NCBI RefSeq assembly: GCF_018603885.1
Contig: NZ_JAHGAW010000002.1
Span: 1 to 64,000, forward strand
Reading direction: 5' to 3'
Length of the DNA stretch: 64,000 nt
From: Sphingobium nicotianae
Lineage (GTDB): Bacteria; Pseudomonadota; Alphaproteobacteria; Sphingomonadales; Sphingomonadaceae
The notes under the pieces were generated by a model. The model was not told the origin of the DNA. It searched no databases and saw only the letters and a program-made list of their open reading frames with translations. Shown one piece after another: positions 51,091 through 60,919 of the stretch. The position numbers and the translations under genes were made by a program. Positions within the stretch are counted from its first letter, which is position 1. Every line of letters starts with the position of its first letter.

Positions 51091-51846
51091 TCACTTGCCG
51101 TCGAGCGTCTTGGTCTCCTGATATTGCGTCGCCAGCGACGGGTCGCAGTCATAGGGGAAGACATATTCGCCGGGTTTCTTCTTCCACTGGATGAAGCGGG
51201 CGCCATTATTGTCGAGCACGTCCTTGTCCTCGAACCACTGCGTCGCCATCAGCGTCTTGCCGTCCGGCGTGAGCTTGTAGCGCTCGACCATATGGATCTT
51301 GTCGTCGTGATCGAGGCCGTTGTTGGTGATCGTCGCCGGCTCGAAATGGGTGGTGTCGATCACCAGCTCGTCGCCCTCCCAATGGCCGATCGAGTGGCCG
51401 GTCCTGCTGTGCGGCGCATCCTCGGGCGGATGCTTGCGCCCGTCCATGAACACGATGCGCACCTGATCGAAATACTCGTACTTGAAGACGATCAGTTCCT
51501 TGGTCTGGTAGAGCTCGAACGGGAATGGCCCCTGGATGGCGTAGATGAGCGACGGCGCTGCGCAGACGCGCGACAGGGTCATCTCGTCCTGGGGTTTCCA
51601 CTGCTTCGCCTTCGCCAGCGCCTCCGGCTTGGGCTTGAGGCCGCCATACTCGCCGGTGGGGAACTCGGTGATGCCGGTGTCGGCGAGCACGACCGTATTG
51701 GGCGGCAGCTTGGCGATCATCGCGGGATCGCCGGCCTTGGGCGGGCCGGGCTCAAGCGTCCAGAAGCCGGAGAGATCGGGCGGATCGGCGAGGGCAGGGG
51801 AGGCGCACATCGCCAGAATCAGGATTGTCCGCCGTATCACGCGCAT
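51091..51846 (-). CDS. Secreted protein of unknown function, partner of DUF6152
   Basis: 251 residues from the ATG at 51844-51846. Signal peptide RTILILAMCASPALA, cleavage near ALA/DPP. Family-like segments DPPDLSGFWTLEPGPPKAGD, YGGLKPKPEALAKAKQWKP, RKHPPEDAPHSRTGHSIGHW, and ELVIDTTHFEPATITNNGLD. This pattern (often HPP...GHSIG and VID) is seen in many uncharacterised proteins next to DUF6152. Only a 28-base gap from that gene. No enzymatic motif that I can name. Confidence 0.8.
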   Translation of the reverse strand: MRVIRRTILILAMCASPALADPPDLSGFWTLEPGPPKAGDPAMIAKLPPNTVVLADTGITEFPTGEYGGLKPKPEALAKAKQWKPQDEMTLSRVCAAPSLIYAIQGPFPFELYQTKELIVFKYEYFDQVRIVFMDGRKHPPEDAPHSRTGHSIGHWEGDELVIDTTHFEPATITNNGLDHDDKIHMVERYKLTPDGKTLMATQWFEDKDVLDNNGARFIQWKKKPGEYVFPYDCDPSLATQYQETKTLDGK

Positions 51847-51874
51847 CTGCCTCTCCGGTTCCTGGCGGGCATTG

Positions 51875-52267
51875 TCAGCTATCCGTCTGGCCGAACTGCG
51901 CGCCGATCGCCTTGCCGCTGGCATCGAAGGCCTGCTTCAGCCGCAGATAGGGCTTGCCGTCGCGCGAGCTCCAGCCCTCGATGGTGATGACATCGCCCGG
52001 CTTGACGCTGGTCCGCGTCCAGCCGCGCCGCATCAGCACCACCGGCGCGTTGGTCTCCGCGCGCCACTTCTGCACCTTGCCGTCCGATCCCCGGACGTCG
52101 AGGCCGATCGTGCCGTGGGGATTGGTGAAGTGGAAATCGGTGACGGTGCCCTTGATCCTGATGAGCCGGTCAGGATCGAAGAAGGCTGCGAAGCTGTGAT
52201 GTGCCCGCGCCGGTCCCGTGCACAACAGGGTCATCGCGCAGACGGCCAGGGCCGTTCGTCCGATCAT
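51875..52267 (-). CDS. DUF6152 secreted protein with predicted N-terminal histidine
   Basis: 130 residues from the ATG at 52265-52267 with GGAGAGAGATGCC before it. Signal peptide MIGRTALAVCAMTLLCTGPA with cleavage after ARA, so the mature chain would begin HHSFAAFFD. The segment HFTNPHGTIGLDV is conserved in DUF6152. One small beta domain, no other motif. The two-histidine start plus the NPH histidine could bind copper, which is inference. Just upstream of its partner; probably one transcript. Confidence 0.85.
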   Translation of the reverse strand: MIGRTALAVCAMTLLCTGPARAHHSFAAFFDPDRLIRIKGTVTDFHFTNPHGTIGLDVRGSDGKVQKWRAETNAPVVLMRRGWTRTSVKPGDVITIEGWSSRDGKPYLRLKQAFDASGKAIGAQFGQTDS

Positions 52268-52412
52268 GGCATCTCTCTCCTCGCCGCTCTGTCCTACAGC
52301 ATGCGCGCCATGGCATGGAGAGTCGATGCTCATAATGGCTCCCCCTCCGTCAAGCGCCGCACCCGGTGGCACGGGGCGAAAGCGGGGACGCGCGGATTAT
52401 TTTGAAAACGCC

Positions 52413-52440
52413 GTGACCTTCGTGACCTTCGCAAGAAATT
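52413..52440. repeat. Family D element
   Basis: GTGACCTTCGTGACCTTCGC followed by AAGAAATT; two nonamer units plus a conserved tail also present (inverted) at 57321-57350. Confidence 0.7.
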
Positions 52441-52496
52441 ACGCCGATCGATCGAATGTCTCGATCAGTGCGCGGATCGGACGAAGAGCCCCCGCG

Positions 52497-53330
52497 TCAG
52501 GCCAGCCCATCCGCGCGCAGCTTCAAGCCGGCGGTAAAGAGCGGCGTCGTCGCCTTCTCGAACTGACCGGGGGTCAGCTGGAAGAAGTGGCGAAACTCGC
52601 GATTGCGGTGGCTCTGGTCGAAATAGCGCAAGGCTGCGAGATGCTCCGCGCTCGGCTCGGAAAAGCCGCGCATCGCCTGCGCCATGTCCAGGAAGCGGCT
52701 GCGGCGCAGGACGACCTTGGGGCTGTGGCCGAAACTCGCATAGCAATGCCGCTCGAACTGGCGGACGGACAGGCCGACCTGCCGGGCGGCCTCAGCCACA
52801 TGGATCGTGCTGTCGTTGCGCGCGATGTCCTCGAACCGGGCCATGGCGACGGAGGGCGGCGGTCCTCGCATCACGTCGAGCCGCTCGCGCAGGATTTCCT
52901 CAATCACCTTGACGATGCGGTCGTCGTCATTGGCGGCGGCGACCTCCCGGTAGAGGCGCTCGGCCAGTTCACCCCAGAATGTCTGCATGGGCGCGGCATT
53001 GTCGGCGATCGCGCGCGCCGGCTCGGCGAACAGCCCGGCCCAGCCGCACGGGCGGAAGGCCAGGCCCACGACCACGAACGGACCACGAACCCGCACGCGC
53101 CACGGAATGCCGTTTGGTCCCATGAGCAGGATCGGGCCGAACGTGGACCATTCGCCCGACGGCATTTCAGCGGCCCAGTCGCCCTGCAGGAGCACGCGCA
53201 GGATCGCGGTCTCGGAGAGCAGCTTGTCGATCAGGACGAAGTCGTGGGGCAGCTGTGCTTCGAAGACATAGTGGCGGCGAACATAAGCTGCGAGGTCTTC
53301 GGACGGCGCATAGCTGCGAGACAATAGCAA
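52497..53330 (-). CDS. AraC-family transcriptional regulator
   Basis: 277 residues. N-terminal cupin-like sensing half; C-terminal two-helix-turn-helix: HVAEAARQVGLSVRQFERHC (about 177-196) and QSHRNREFRHFFQLTPGQFE near 240. No close match to a named regulator. It could control its downstream neighbours (DUF6152, partner, porin), which share its strand. Confidence 0.9.
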   Translation of the reverse strand: MLLSRSYAPSEDLAAYVRRHYVFEAQLPHDFVLIDKLLSETAILRVLLQGDWAAEMPSGEWSTFGPILLMGPNGIPWRVRVRGPFVVVGLAFRPCGWAGLFAEPARAIADNAAPMQTFWGELAERLYREVAAANDDDRIVKVIEEILRERLDVMRGPPPSVAMARFEDIARNDSTIHVAEAARQVGLSVRQFERHCYASFGHSPKVVLRRSRFLDMAQAMRGFSEPSAEHLAALRYFDQSHRNREFRHFFQLTPGQFEKATTPLFTAGLKLRADGLA

Positions 53331-53450
53331 ACCGCGTCACCCCCCGAACCCACCAAGGCGAACTGCTCTCTTTGCATCTGCCGGCCCAGGGAGCAAGCAG
53401 CAAAAGCGCGGAAAACAGCCGCGATCGGTCGATTCGACCCTAATCTTGCG

Positions 53451-53924
53451 TTAGTCGGTCGCGCCCCAGAGCGACTTGGCCGCGACATAGCCGCGCTTGC
53501 CGTCGACATCGAGCGAGCACCAGCCATTGGCGCACCCCGCCAGCCGGCCGACCACCCCGGGCTCGAGGCGGAAGAGCAGCCGGGCGTCCGGGGCAGGGCT
53601 CTCGCGCATTTCGGCGATGCCGCCCTTCACGATGCCGGTCGGTTCGTCCTTGAGCAGGCGCACATGCATCCAGCCCTGTGTGCCGTCCGGATCCTCGACC
53701 TTGCGCCAGTTGGAATAGACCTCGACGACCTTAACCGGCAGGTCGCGCCGCTGGTAGATCCAGCTCGCGGGGTAATCCATGCTGGGGCCGACCCGCATGC
53801 GGGCGTCGCCCTTGGCGAGTGAGGCCCAGTAGGGCACCGTCTTCCCTGATTGCGCGCCCGCATTGTTCGCCGTCGCGCCCGCGACCAGAAGCGCCGCTGT
53901 CAGGAGCGCCAGGCGCTGCATCAT
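53451..53924 (-). CDS. SH3-domain secreted protein
   Basis: 157 residues. Signal peptide MMQRLALLTAALLVAGATAN, cleavage near NAGAQ. Two bacterial SH3-like modules: YWASLAKGDARMRVGPSMDY with PASWIYQRRDLPVKVVEVY, then RLAGCANGWCSLDVDGKRGY. Such proteins bind peptidoglycan or proteins in the periplasm. Divergent from the 2-hydroxyacid dehydrogenase. The exact role is unknown. Confidence 0.88.
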   Translation of the reverse strand: MMQRLALLTAALLVAGATANNAGAQSGKTVPYWASLAKGDARMRVGPSMDYPASWIYQRRDLPVKVVEVYSNWRKVEDPDGTQGWMHVRLLKDEPTGIVKGGIAEMRESPAPDARLLFRLEPGVVGRLAGCANGWCSLDVDGKRGYVAAKSLWGATD

Positions 53925-54054
53925 GTGTCGTACCCCGTTGATCTGCACGCAGCCGCTTGTGCCACGCCCTCCCCGCGCCTTCAACCGCGCGCCGCGTGCT
54001 ATCCACAACAATTGCCGCTTGACCTTTACGCGCCGCTCCGGGCATTCGCGGGCC

Positions 54055-55053
54055 ATGCCAAGGCGTCCCAGGCCAGCCCGCCCCCGTGTCCTCGTCACGC
54101 GGCGCCTTCCGCAGGCGGTCGAAACACGCATGGCAGAGCTGTTCGACGCCAGCTTCAATGCCGACGATCATCCGATGACCCGCGAAGAATTGCGCACGGC
54201 GATCCGCGATTGCGACGTCTTCGTGCCCACCGTCACCGATGACATCGACGCGACCTTGATCGATGAGGCGGGGGAGAGGCTGCAACTCATCGCCAATTAT
54301 GGCGCGGGCGTGAACCATATCGCCCTCCAGGCGGCGCGGGCGAAGGACATCATCGTCACCAACACGCCCGGGGTGCTGACCGAAGACACGGCCGACATGA
54401 CCATGGCGCTGATCGTCTCGGTGCCCCGGCGCCTCGCCGAGGGCGAGAAGCTGGTCCGCTCGGGCCATTGGGCCGGCTGGAGTCCGAGCAACATGCTCGG
54501 CCATCGCATCGGTGGCAAGGCGCTCGGCATCATCGGCATGGGGCGGATCGGCCAGGCCGTCGCCCGCCGCGCCCGAGCCTTCGGACTTTCCATCCACTAT
54601 CACAACCGCCACCGCCTGCCCGAAGTGCTGGAGGCGCAACTCGCCGCGACCTGGCACGCCGACCTCGACGAGATGCTGGCGAAGATCGACATCCTGACGA
54701 TCCACACGCCGCGCAATGCCGACAGCGAGAATCTGATAGACCGCCGCCGCATCGGCCTGCTGCGCCCCCATGTCTATCTGATCAATGCTTCGCGCGGCGG
54801 CATCGTCGACGAGGAAGCACTGGTCGAGGCGCTGGAGACGGGGAAGCTCGCCGGCGCCGGACTCGACGTCTGGCAATATGAGCCGCGGATCGATCCGCGG
54901 CTTCTCGCCTTGCCCAACGTCGTGATGACGCCGCACATGGGGTCGGCGACGTTCGAGGGGCGCATCGCGACCGGCGAGCGCGTCATTGCCAATATCCGCA
55001 TCTGGGTCGGCGGAGACCGGCCGCCTGATCAGATATTGGAAGGCTGGGTGTAA
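54055..55053 (+). CDS. D-isomer 2-hydroxyacid dehydrogenase (glyoxylate/hydroxypyruvate reductase type)
   Basis: 332 residues from the ATG at 54055. Rossmann motif GIIGMGRIGQAVARRARAFG near 160; ASRGGIVDEEALVEAL with the catalytic Arg; catalytic His in MTPHMGSATFEGR. Reduces glyoxylate or hydroxypyruvate using NAD(P)H. The start lies upstream of the SH3 gene with 130 bases between. A near-consensus DnaA box (CTATCCACA) occurs about 55 bases upstream. Confidence 0.93.
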   Translation: MPRRPRPARPRVLVTRRLPQAVETRMAELFDASFNADDHPMTREELRTAIRDCDVFVPTVTDDIDATLIDEAGERLQLIANYGAGVNHIALQAARAKDIIVTNTPGVLTEDTADMTMALIVSVPRRLAEGEKLVRSGHWAGWSPSNMLGHRIGGKALGIIGMGRIGQAVARRARAFGLSIHYHNRHRLPEVLEAQLAATWHADLDEMLAKIDILTIHTPRNADSENLIDRRRIGLLRPHVYLINASRGGIVDEEALVEALETGKLAGAGLDVWQYEPRIDPRLLALPNVVMTPHMGSATFEGRIATGERVIANIRIWVGGDRPPDQILEGWV

Positions 55054-55119
55054 GGAAAACAGAAAGCCGCACCGGTTAAGGACCGGACCAGAGCGGCGCT
55101 TCACGGGGAGCGAGGGGCA

Positions 55120-56421
55120 ATGATGATGGTGATCAAGGCGGCGCGACGGATCGCCGCGGCGATGGTTCTGGGCGCGATGTCGGCGCCTGCCTTCGCGCAG
55201 GACGCCATGACCGACAGCGGCGACACCGCCTGGATCCTCACCGCCTCGGCGCTCGTCCTCATGATGACCCTGCCCGGCCTCGCCCTCTTCTATGCCGGGC
55301 TGGTCCGCGCGCGCAACGTGCTCTCGGTGTTCATGCACTGCTTCGCGATCGCCTCGATCGCCTCCATCCTCTGGGCAATCTGCGGCTACAGCCTCGCCTT
55401 CGGGCCCGGATCGCCCTTCCTGGGCGGCCTCGCCCATGTCGGCCTCGCCAATCTCGCGCAGGTGCGCGATGGCACCGCCATCTCCGAACCCACCTTCGCG
55501 CTGTTCCAGATGACCTTCGCGATCATCACGCCCGCCCTCATCGTCGGCGCCTTCGTCGAGCGGGTGCGGTTCGGCTGGCTGGTGCCGTTCATGCTGCTCT
55601 GGTCGCTGTTCGTCTATGTCCCGGCGGCACGCTGGGTCTGGGGCGGCGGCTGGCTGGCGCATCTCGGCACGCTCGACTATGCGGGCGGCATCGTCGTGCA
55701 CACCACGGCGGGCGTTTCGGCACTGATCCTGGCGCTGCTGATCGGCAAGCGGCAGGGCTTCGGCCACACGCTCATCCTGCCCCACAGTCCGGCGCTGACG
55801 CTCATCGGCGCGGGCATGCTCTGGGTGGGTTGGTTCGGCTTCAACGGCGGTTCCGCGCTCAGCGCCTCGACGGACGCAGCGCTCGCCATCCTCAACACCC
55901 ATCTGTCCGCCGCCACCGCCTCGCTATGCTGGATCGGCCTCGAGCGGATCAAGCTCGGCAAGCCGACGACGATCGGCCTCGCGACGGGCGCCGTCGCCGG
56001 ACTCGCCACCATCACTCCCGCTGCTGGACAAGTCGGCGCGATGGGCGCGATCGTCCTCGGCCTTATCGCGGGCCTGGTCTGCTTCTATGCCGTCCAGCTG
56101 ATCCGCAACCGCATCGGCATCGACGATTCGCTTGACGTTTTCGCGGTTCATGGCGTCGGCGGCATCATCGGCTCGATCCTGCTCGCCCCCCTGGCCATGA
56201 CGAGCTTCGGCGGCGTCGGCTATGCCGAGGCCAACGGCATGATCACCCAGCTCATCGCGCAGATCGTCGGTGTCGGAGCGGTCGCCCTGTGGTCGGCGAT
56301 CTGGACGGTGGTGCTGGCGCTGGTTGTTTCCCTGTTCCTGCCCATGCGGGTGAATGCCGATGCCGAGCGCGAGGGACTCGACCTCGCCAGTCACGCCGAG
56401 CGCGGCTGGGAACTCGACTGA
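55120..56421 (+). CDS. amt: Ammonium transporter
   Basis: 433 residues with a signal-like N-terminus (AAAMVLGAMSAPAFAQ) and 11 membrane helices: GDTAWILTASALVLMMTLPG, ALFYAGLVRARNVLSVFMHC, and HTTAGVSALILALLIGKRQG with the first pore His; DVFAVHGVGGIIGSILLAPL carries the second pore His. AGCGAGGGGCA precedes the ATG. No glnK gene is adjacent, unlike in many alphaproteobacteria. Confidence 0.96.
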   Translation: MMMVIKAARRIAAAMVLGAMSAPAFAQDAMTDSGDTAWILTASALVLMMTLPGLALFYAGLVRARNVLSVFMHCFAIASIASILWAICGYSLAFGPGSPFLGGLAHVGLANLAQVRDGTAISEPTFALFQMTFAIITPALIVGAFVERVRFGWLVPFMLLWSLFVYVPAARWVWGGGWLAHLGTLDYAGGIVVHTTAGVSALILALLIGKRQGFGHTLILPHSPALTLIGAGMLWVGWFGFNGGSALSASTDAALAILNTHLSAATASLCWIGLERIKLGKPTTIGLATGAVAGLATITPAAGQVGAMGAIVLGLIAGLVCFYAVQLIRNRIGIDDSLDVFAVHGVGGIIGSILLAPLAMTSFGGVGYAEANGMITQLIAQIVGVGAVALWSAIWTVVLALVVSLFLPMRVNADAEREGLDLASHAERGWELD

Positions 56422-56422
56422 C

Positions 56423-57319
56423 ATGGCGACGGCGCCTTCCACGACGGCGCCGGCGATGGCAGTCGCCATCTTCGCCCATAACGAGGCGCGGCGCATTGCC
56501 GCCTGCCTTGCCAGCCTGCCGCTCGACCGGGGCGACATCGCCTTCCATCTGCTGATCAACGGGTCGACCGACGGGACGGCGCGGATCGCCCGGGCGACGA
56601 CGGCGCGGCACGGCAATCTCACGATCCATGAGCTGACCCTGGGCGGCAAGGCCCGGACCTGGAACCGCTTCGTCTACGACATATTGCCTGAGGCGATCCC
56701 CCCAACGGTCGTGTTCATGGATGGCGACGCCGAGATTGCGGCGGGCTCGTTGGATGCACTCGCGCAGGCGCTGATCGACCAGCCCCGCGCTCTCGCTATT
56801 GCCGGCCTGCCGCTCAACGGCCGCGGCCGCCTTGCCTATCAGGCGATGATCCGGCGCGAGGGCGGCCTGTTCGGCGATCTTTATGCGCTGCGTGGCAGCT
56901 TCCTCCAGCGGATCCGCGATGCGGGCTACCGTCTACCGCTGGACCTGATCGGCGATGACGGGCTGGTCGCGGCCTGGGCCGCGACGGACCTCTGCAAGGA
57001 CGAGAATTGGGACCGGGGGCGCCTGGGCCATGCCGATGCCGCGGGTTTCCTCTGCGAGCCGGTGAGTCCGCACCATCCCAGTAGCTGGCGGCTGCAATTC
57101 AAGCGCATGATCGCTTATTCCGTGCGCCATTTTCAGGGCAGGATCATCAGCCATATCATGGGCGAGACCGGCCCCGCCGGCCTGCCCGAGCGGCTGAGCA
57201 GCCTGTATGCCGACTGGCTGCCACGGTTCCGGCCACGGCGAGGACCAGTCAACGCGCTGTTCGACCGGCTGGCGTTGGCCCGGATGCGCAGGGCGATGGA
57301 AGCGACCGGCAGCGCGTAG
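56423..57319 (+). CDS. GT2-family glycosyltransferase
   Basis: 298 residues from the ATG at 56423. AVAIFAHNEARRIAACLASL is the GT-A start; DGDAE near 105 gives the DxD metal motif; GDDGLVAAWA near 185 the acceptor-side acid. One base after amt stops, so likely co-transcribed. Substrate unknown; resembles enzymes of sphingolipid or exopolysaccharide synthesis only in general fold. Confidence 0.9.
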   Translation: MATAPSTTAPAMAVAIFAHNEARRIAACLASLPLDRGDIAFHLLINGSTDGTARIARATTARHGNLTIHELTLGGKARTWNRFVYDILPEAIPPTVVFMDGDAEIAAGSLDALAQALIDQPRALAIAGLPLNGRGRLAYQAMIRREGGLFGDLYALRGSFLQRIRDAGYRLPLDLIGDDGLVAAWAATDLCKDENWDRGRLGHADAAGFLCEPVSPHHPSSWRLQFKRMIAYSVRHFQGRIISHIMGETGPAGLPERLSSLYADWLPRFRPRRGPVNALFDRLALARMRRAMEATGSA

Positions 57320-57320
57320 T

Positions 57321-57350
57321 TTTCTTGCGAAGTTCACGAAGGTCACGGCC
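57321..57350. repeat. Family D element, inverted
   Basis: TTTCTTGCGAAGTTCACGAA followed by GGTCACGGCC: the reverse complement matches the element at 52413 with one mismatch over about 28 bases. Confidence 0.7.
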
Positions 57351-57400
57351 TGGACAGAAAGACAAAAGGTCGAGATCGCGACGGTCCGAGGCCCGTGCTC

Positions 57401-57482
57401 GAAAAAAACGATGAACGACGCTGAGAAAGAACGCCCGTCGGTATGCGATGACGACGGCTCTGTAGGACAGCCTCTTTCTCAG
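57401..57482 (-). terminator. Structured 3' region of the Entner-Doudoroff operon
   Basis: CTGAGAAAGA (57421-57430) and TCTTTCTCAG (57473-57482) are perfect complements, with CCGTCG/CGACGG (57435-57440 and 57452-57457) nested inside. On the minus strand a run of seven U (complement of about 57401-57408) follows 14 bases later. It lies just after the eda stop and is a plausible terminator, though the run is a little distant. Confidence 0.45.
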
Positions 57483-57495
57483 TCCGACCCCGAGG

Positions 57496-58113
57496 CTAAC
57501 GAGCGAGCCCCGCCGCGTCCCGCGCCAGCGCTTCCACCCTCGCTGGATCGAGCGGTCCTTTCGGAACCACCCAGCTTCCGCCGACGCAGCCGATGAAGGG
57601 CTGGGCGAGCCATTCGGGCGCGGTCTCCGTCGTGATTCCGCCGGTCGGGCAGAACCGGACCATGCCGAACGGCGCGGCCAGAGCCTTGAGAGCCGGCAGC
57701 CCGCCGCTGGTCGATGCCGGGAAGAACTTGAATCGATCGAGGCCGAGGTCGAGCCCGCGCATGATGTCGCCCGCCGTGGCGACGCCGGGCAGGAAGGCCG
57801 TCCCGCTGGCGATGGCTGCCTTGCCGAGCGGCTCGGTGAGGCCGGGGGAGACGATGAACTGCGCGCCGGCCGCCAGCGCCTCGTCGAGCATCCCGGGGTT
57901 GAGCACCGTGCCGGCGCCGACCACCGCGCCCGGCACCGTCGCCATGGCACGCATGACGTCGAGCGCGGCCGGTGTGCGCAGCGTCACCTCGAGCGCGCGC
58001 AGGCCACCGGCGACCAGCGCCTGCGCCAGCGGCACCGCGTCGTCCACATTCTCGACGACGAGCACCGGGATCACCGGCGCCAGCGCCATCACGTCGTCGA
58101 CCGTCATCGTCAT
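57496..58113 (-). CDS. eda: KDPG aldolase
   Basis: 205 residues. Splits 2-keto-3-deoxy-6-phosphogluconate into pyruvate and glyceraldehyde-3-phosphate. Class I aldolase: [19 protein letters not shown] near 34 (general base Glu), [18 protein letters not shown], Schiff-base Lys in [12 protein letters not shown] and [15 protein letters not shown]. Last gene of the operon; start overlaps the glk stop by one base. Confidence 0.97.
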   Translation of the reverse strand: MTMTVDDVMALAPVIPVLVVENVDDAVPLAQALVAGGLRALEVTLRTPAALDVMRAMATVPGAVVGAGTVLNPGMLDEALAAGAQFIVSPGLTEPLGKAAIASGTAFLPGVATAGDIMRGLDLGLDRFKFFPASTSGGLPALKALAAPFGMVRFCPTGGITTETAPEWLAQPFIGCVGGSWVVPKGPLDPARVEALARDAAGLAR

Positions 58114-59093
58114 TATCTCGTCTCCCGATAGGCGGCCGCCGCGCCAAAAAGCCCGATGTTCGGATGGATCGCCATGCGGATCGGAATCGTCCGCATCAGC
58201 GCCTCATAGCGCCCCTTGGCGATGAAGCGGCTGTGGAAGCCGCTCTCCTCGACGAGGAAATCGCGCAGGCGGTGAATGAGGTCGCCGGCCAGGACGACGC
58301 CGTGCGGGCCGTGCGCCACAGCGAGATCGCCGGCCACCGAGCCCAGCGACAGGCAGAAGCGCTCCAGCGCGGTGCGGGCGAGCGCATTGCTGCCGTCGAG
58401 CGCCGCGGCCCAGAGATCGGCGTCGGACAACAGCTCGACCTTCTCGTGGGTGATGGTCGCCAGCGCCTTGTAGAGATTGTTGAGGCCGGGGCCGGCGCAG
58501 ATGCGCTCGGTCGAGACGCGGCGATACTCGCGGCGGAGCTGATCGAGAATCTGGCTTTCGAGCCCGTCGAGGGGCGCGAAATCGGTGTGGCCGCCCTCGG
58601 TGGCGAGGATATGCGGCACACCCTCGTCGAAGGCGATGAGGGCAACGCCGAGCCCGGTGCCCGGCCCGAGCACGGTGACGCCACCATCATGCGGAAAGGG
58701 CGCGTCCGGGCCGAACAGCAGTTGCAGGCTGTCTTCCGGCAAGCGCGCGACGGCATGGGCGACCGCCTCGAAATCATTGACCAGCCGGACGTTGGCGAGG
58801 CCGAGATCCTGCGCCAGATGCGCCGGACGGATCGACCAGCTCGAATTGGTGAGCTTGATCGTCTCCTGCGCGATCGGCGCGGCGAAAGCGATCGAGGCGG
58901 CGTCGGGCAGGTCGCCGCCCCCCTTTGCCAGTTCGTCCGCCTTGAAATGCTGCCAGCAGGCGGCGAGGCTGGGATAATCGGCGACCTTGTACTTGCGGCC
59001 CTCACCGAGTGTGGGGACGCCGCTCGCATCGAGGGTCGCACGGGCGAAGCGGGCGTTGGTTCCGCCGATGTCGGCGGCGATGAGATCGGTCAC
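58113..59093 (-). CDS. glk: Glucokinase
   Basis: 326 residues from a GTG at 59091-59093, overlapping the edd stop by four bases. Phosphorylates glucose with [19 protein letters not shown] at the N-terminus, [17 protein letters not shown] and [11 protein letters not shown] in the catalytic core, and [20 protein letters not shown]. Supplies glucose-6-phosphate to Zwf in the same operon. Confidence 0.96.
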   Translation of the reverse strand: MTDLIAADIGGTNARFARATLDASGVPTLGEGRKYKVADYPSLAACWQHFKADELAKGGGDLPDAASIAFAAPIAQETIKLTNSSWSIRPAHLAQDLGLANVRLVNDFEAVAHAVARLPEDSLQLLFGPDAPFPHDGGVTVLGPGTGLGVALIAFDEGVPHILATEGGHTDFAPLDGLESQILDQLRREYRRVSTERICAGPGLNNLYKALATITHEKVELLSDADLWAAALDGSNALARTALERFCLSLGSVAGDLAVAHGPHGVVLAGDLIHRLRDFLVEESGFHSRFIAKGRYEALMRTIPIRMAIHPNIGLFGAAAAYRETR

Positions 59094-60919
59094 GCCTCGG
59101 CGTCCATGGCCGCCAGGATGGGGGAGGCGCCTGCCTCCGCAAGGTCGCTGTGCTGGCGGAAGAGGGCGAACAGCTCGCGCCCCGTGTCGAACGGCGGCGG
59201 CGGCGCGAGGGCCTGCTCGCGCGCGTCCCAGTCCGCGGGATCGACCAGCGCTTCGAGTGTGCCCGTCACTGCGCAGACGCGCACGAGATCGCCGTCGCGC
59301 AGCTTGCCGATCGGGCCGCCGCCCAGCGCTTCCGGGGAGAGGTGGATGGCGGCGGGCACCTTGCCGCTCGCGCCGGACATGCGGCCGTCCGTCACCAGAG
59401 CGACCTTGAAGCCCTTGTCCTGCAGCACGCCGAGCGGCGGGGTCAGCTTGTGCAACTCGGGCATGCCGTTGGCGCGCGGACCCTGGAAGCGGACCACGAC
59501 GATGACGTCGCGATCGAGTTCGCCGGCCTTGAACGCGGCCATGACCTGATCCTGGTCCGAGAAGACGCGCGCGGGCGCCTCGATCGTATGACGAGACGCA
59601 TCGACGGCGCTGGTCTTCATGATGCAGCGGCCGAGATTGCCGGCGAGCAGGGTCATGCCGCCGTCCGGGCTGAACGGGTTGGAGACGGGACGCAGGATGG
59701 CGTCGTCGCCGGGCGCGGTCGGCGGCTCGTCCCACATCAGCGCATCGTTCTCCAGTCGCGGCATGCGGCCATAATCGATGAGGTCAGCGCGCGCGACGGT
59801 CAGGACATCCCGGTGGAGCAGGCCGTTGCCCAGCAGCTCGGTGATGATCCACGCCATGCCGCCGGCTGCATGAAAGGCGTTCACGTCGTCCGCGCCGTTG
59901 GGATAGACACGCGCCAGCAGCGGCACGACGCGGGACAGCTCGGCAAGATCGGTCCAGTCGATGATGATTCCCGCCGCGCGGGCGATGGCGGGCAGGTGGA
60001 TCGCGTGATTGGTGGAGCCGCCCGTCGCGAGCAGGCCGACGGCGGCGTTGACGATGGCTTTCTCATCGACGCAATGGCCCAAGGGGCGATAATCGTCGCC
60101 GTCCCAGCCGATGGCGGCGACGCGATGCACCGCCGCGCGGGTCAACTCGCTGCGCAGCTTGGTGCCCGGATTGACGAACGCCGCGCCCGGCATGTGCAGG
60201 CCCATCACTTCCATCATCATCTGGTTGGTGTTGGCCGTGCCGTAGAAGGTGCAGGTGCCCGCGCCATGATAGGATGCGCTTTCGCTCTCCAGCAGCTCCT
60301 CGCGCCCGACCTTGCCCTGCGCATAGAGCTGGCGGATGCGCTGCTTCTCCTTGTTGGCGAGGCCCGAGGGCATCGGGCCGGAGGGCACGAAGATGGTCGG
60401 CAGGTGCCCGAAGCGCAGCGCGCCCATCAACAGGCCGGGCACGATCTTGTCGCAGATGCCGAGCATCAGCGCACCCTCGAACATGGCATGGCTGAGCGCG
60501 ACGGCGGTGGAGAGCGCGATCGTGTCGCGCGAGAAGAGCGAGAGCTCCATGCCCGCCAGCCCTTGCGTGACGCCATCGCACATGGCCGGCACGCCGCCGG
60601 CGACCTGCGCCGTCGCGCCGACCTCGCGCGCGGCGAGCTTGATCGCCTCGGGATAGCGGCCATAGGGCTGATGGGCCGAGAGCATGTCGTTGTAAGCGGT
60701 GACGATGCCGATGTTCATCGCCGCGCCGGTGCGGATCACCGGCTTGTCCTCGCCGCTCGCCGCGAAGCCATGGGCGAGATTGCCGCAGGCGAGATTCTGC
60801 CGGTTGGTGCCCGCGTCGCGCCCGCGCTCGATCAGGTCGAGATAGCGGCGGCGGCCCGCCGCGCTGCGCAGGGCGATGCGCTGCGTGACCTTGGCGATCA
60901 TGGGGTGCAGCTCAGTCAT
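59090..60919 (-). CDS. edd: Phosphogluconate dehydratase
   Basis: 609 residues. Dehydrates 6-phosphogluconate to KDPG. IlvD/Edd family: [53 protein letters not shown], and [20 protein letters not shown], with cysteines for the [4Fe-4S] cluster; [20 protein letters not shown] near 515. The start (60917-60919) overlaps the zwf end by eight bases. Confidence 0.97.
   Translation of the reverse strand: MTELHPMIAKVTQRIALRSAAGRRRYLDLIERGRDAGTNRQNLACGNLAHGFAASGEDKPVIRTGAAMNIGIVTAYNDMLSAHQPYGRYPEAIKLAAREVGATAQVAGGVPAMCDGVTQGLAGMELSLFSRDTIALSTAVALSHAMFEGALMLGICDKIVPGLLMGALRFGHLPTIFVPSGPMPSGLANKEKQRIRQLYAQGKVGREELLESESASYHGAGTCTFYGTANTNQMMMEVMGLHMPGAAFVNPGTKLRSELTRAAVHRVAAIGWDGDDYRPLGHCVDEKAIVNAAVGLLATGGSTNHAIHLPAIARAAGIIIDWTDLAELSRVVPLLARVYPNGADDVNAFHAAGGMAWIITELLGNGLLHRDVLTVARADLIDYGRMPRLENDALMWDEPPTAPGDDAILRPVSNPFSPDGGMTLLAGNLGRCIMKTSAVDASRHTIEAPARVFSDQDQVMAAFKAGELDRDVIVVVRFQGPRANGMPELHKLTPPLGVLQDKGFKVALVTDGRMSGASGKVPAAIHLSPEALGGGPIGKLRDGDLVRVCAVTGTLEALVDPADWDAREQALAPPPPFDTGRELFALFRQHSDLAEAGASPILAAMDAEA

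Noticed and set aside
53731..55902. A minus-strand ORF of 723 codons
   Set aside because: It is antisense to the 2-hydroxyacid dehydrogenase and amt and shows only His/Arg/Gln-rich composition, no domain.
56933..57346. Minus-strand ORF starting MTFVNFARK at the family D element
   Set aside because: It is antisense to the GT2 gene. It starts in the repeat by chance of the nonamer coding TFV.
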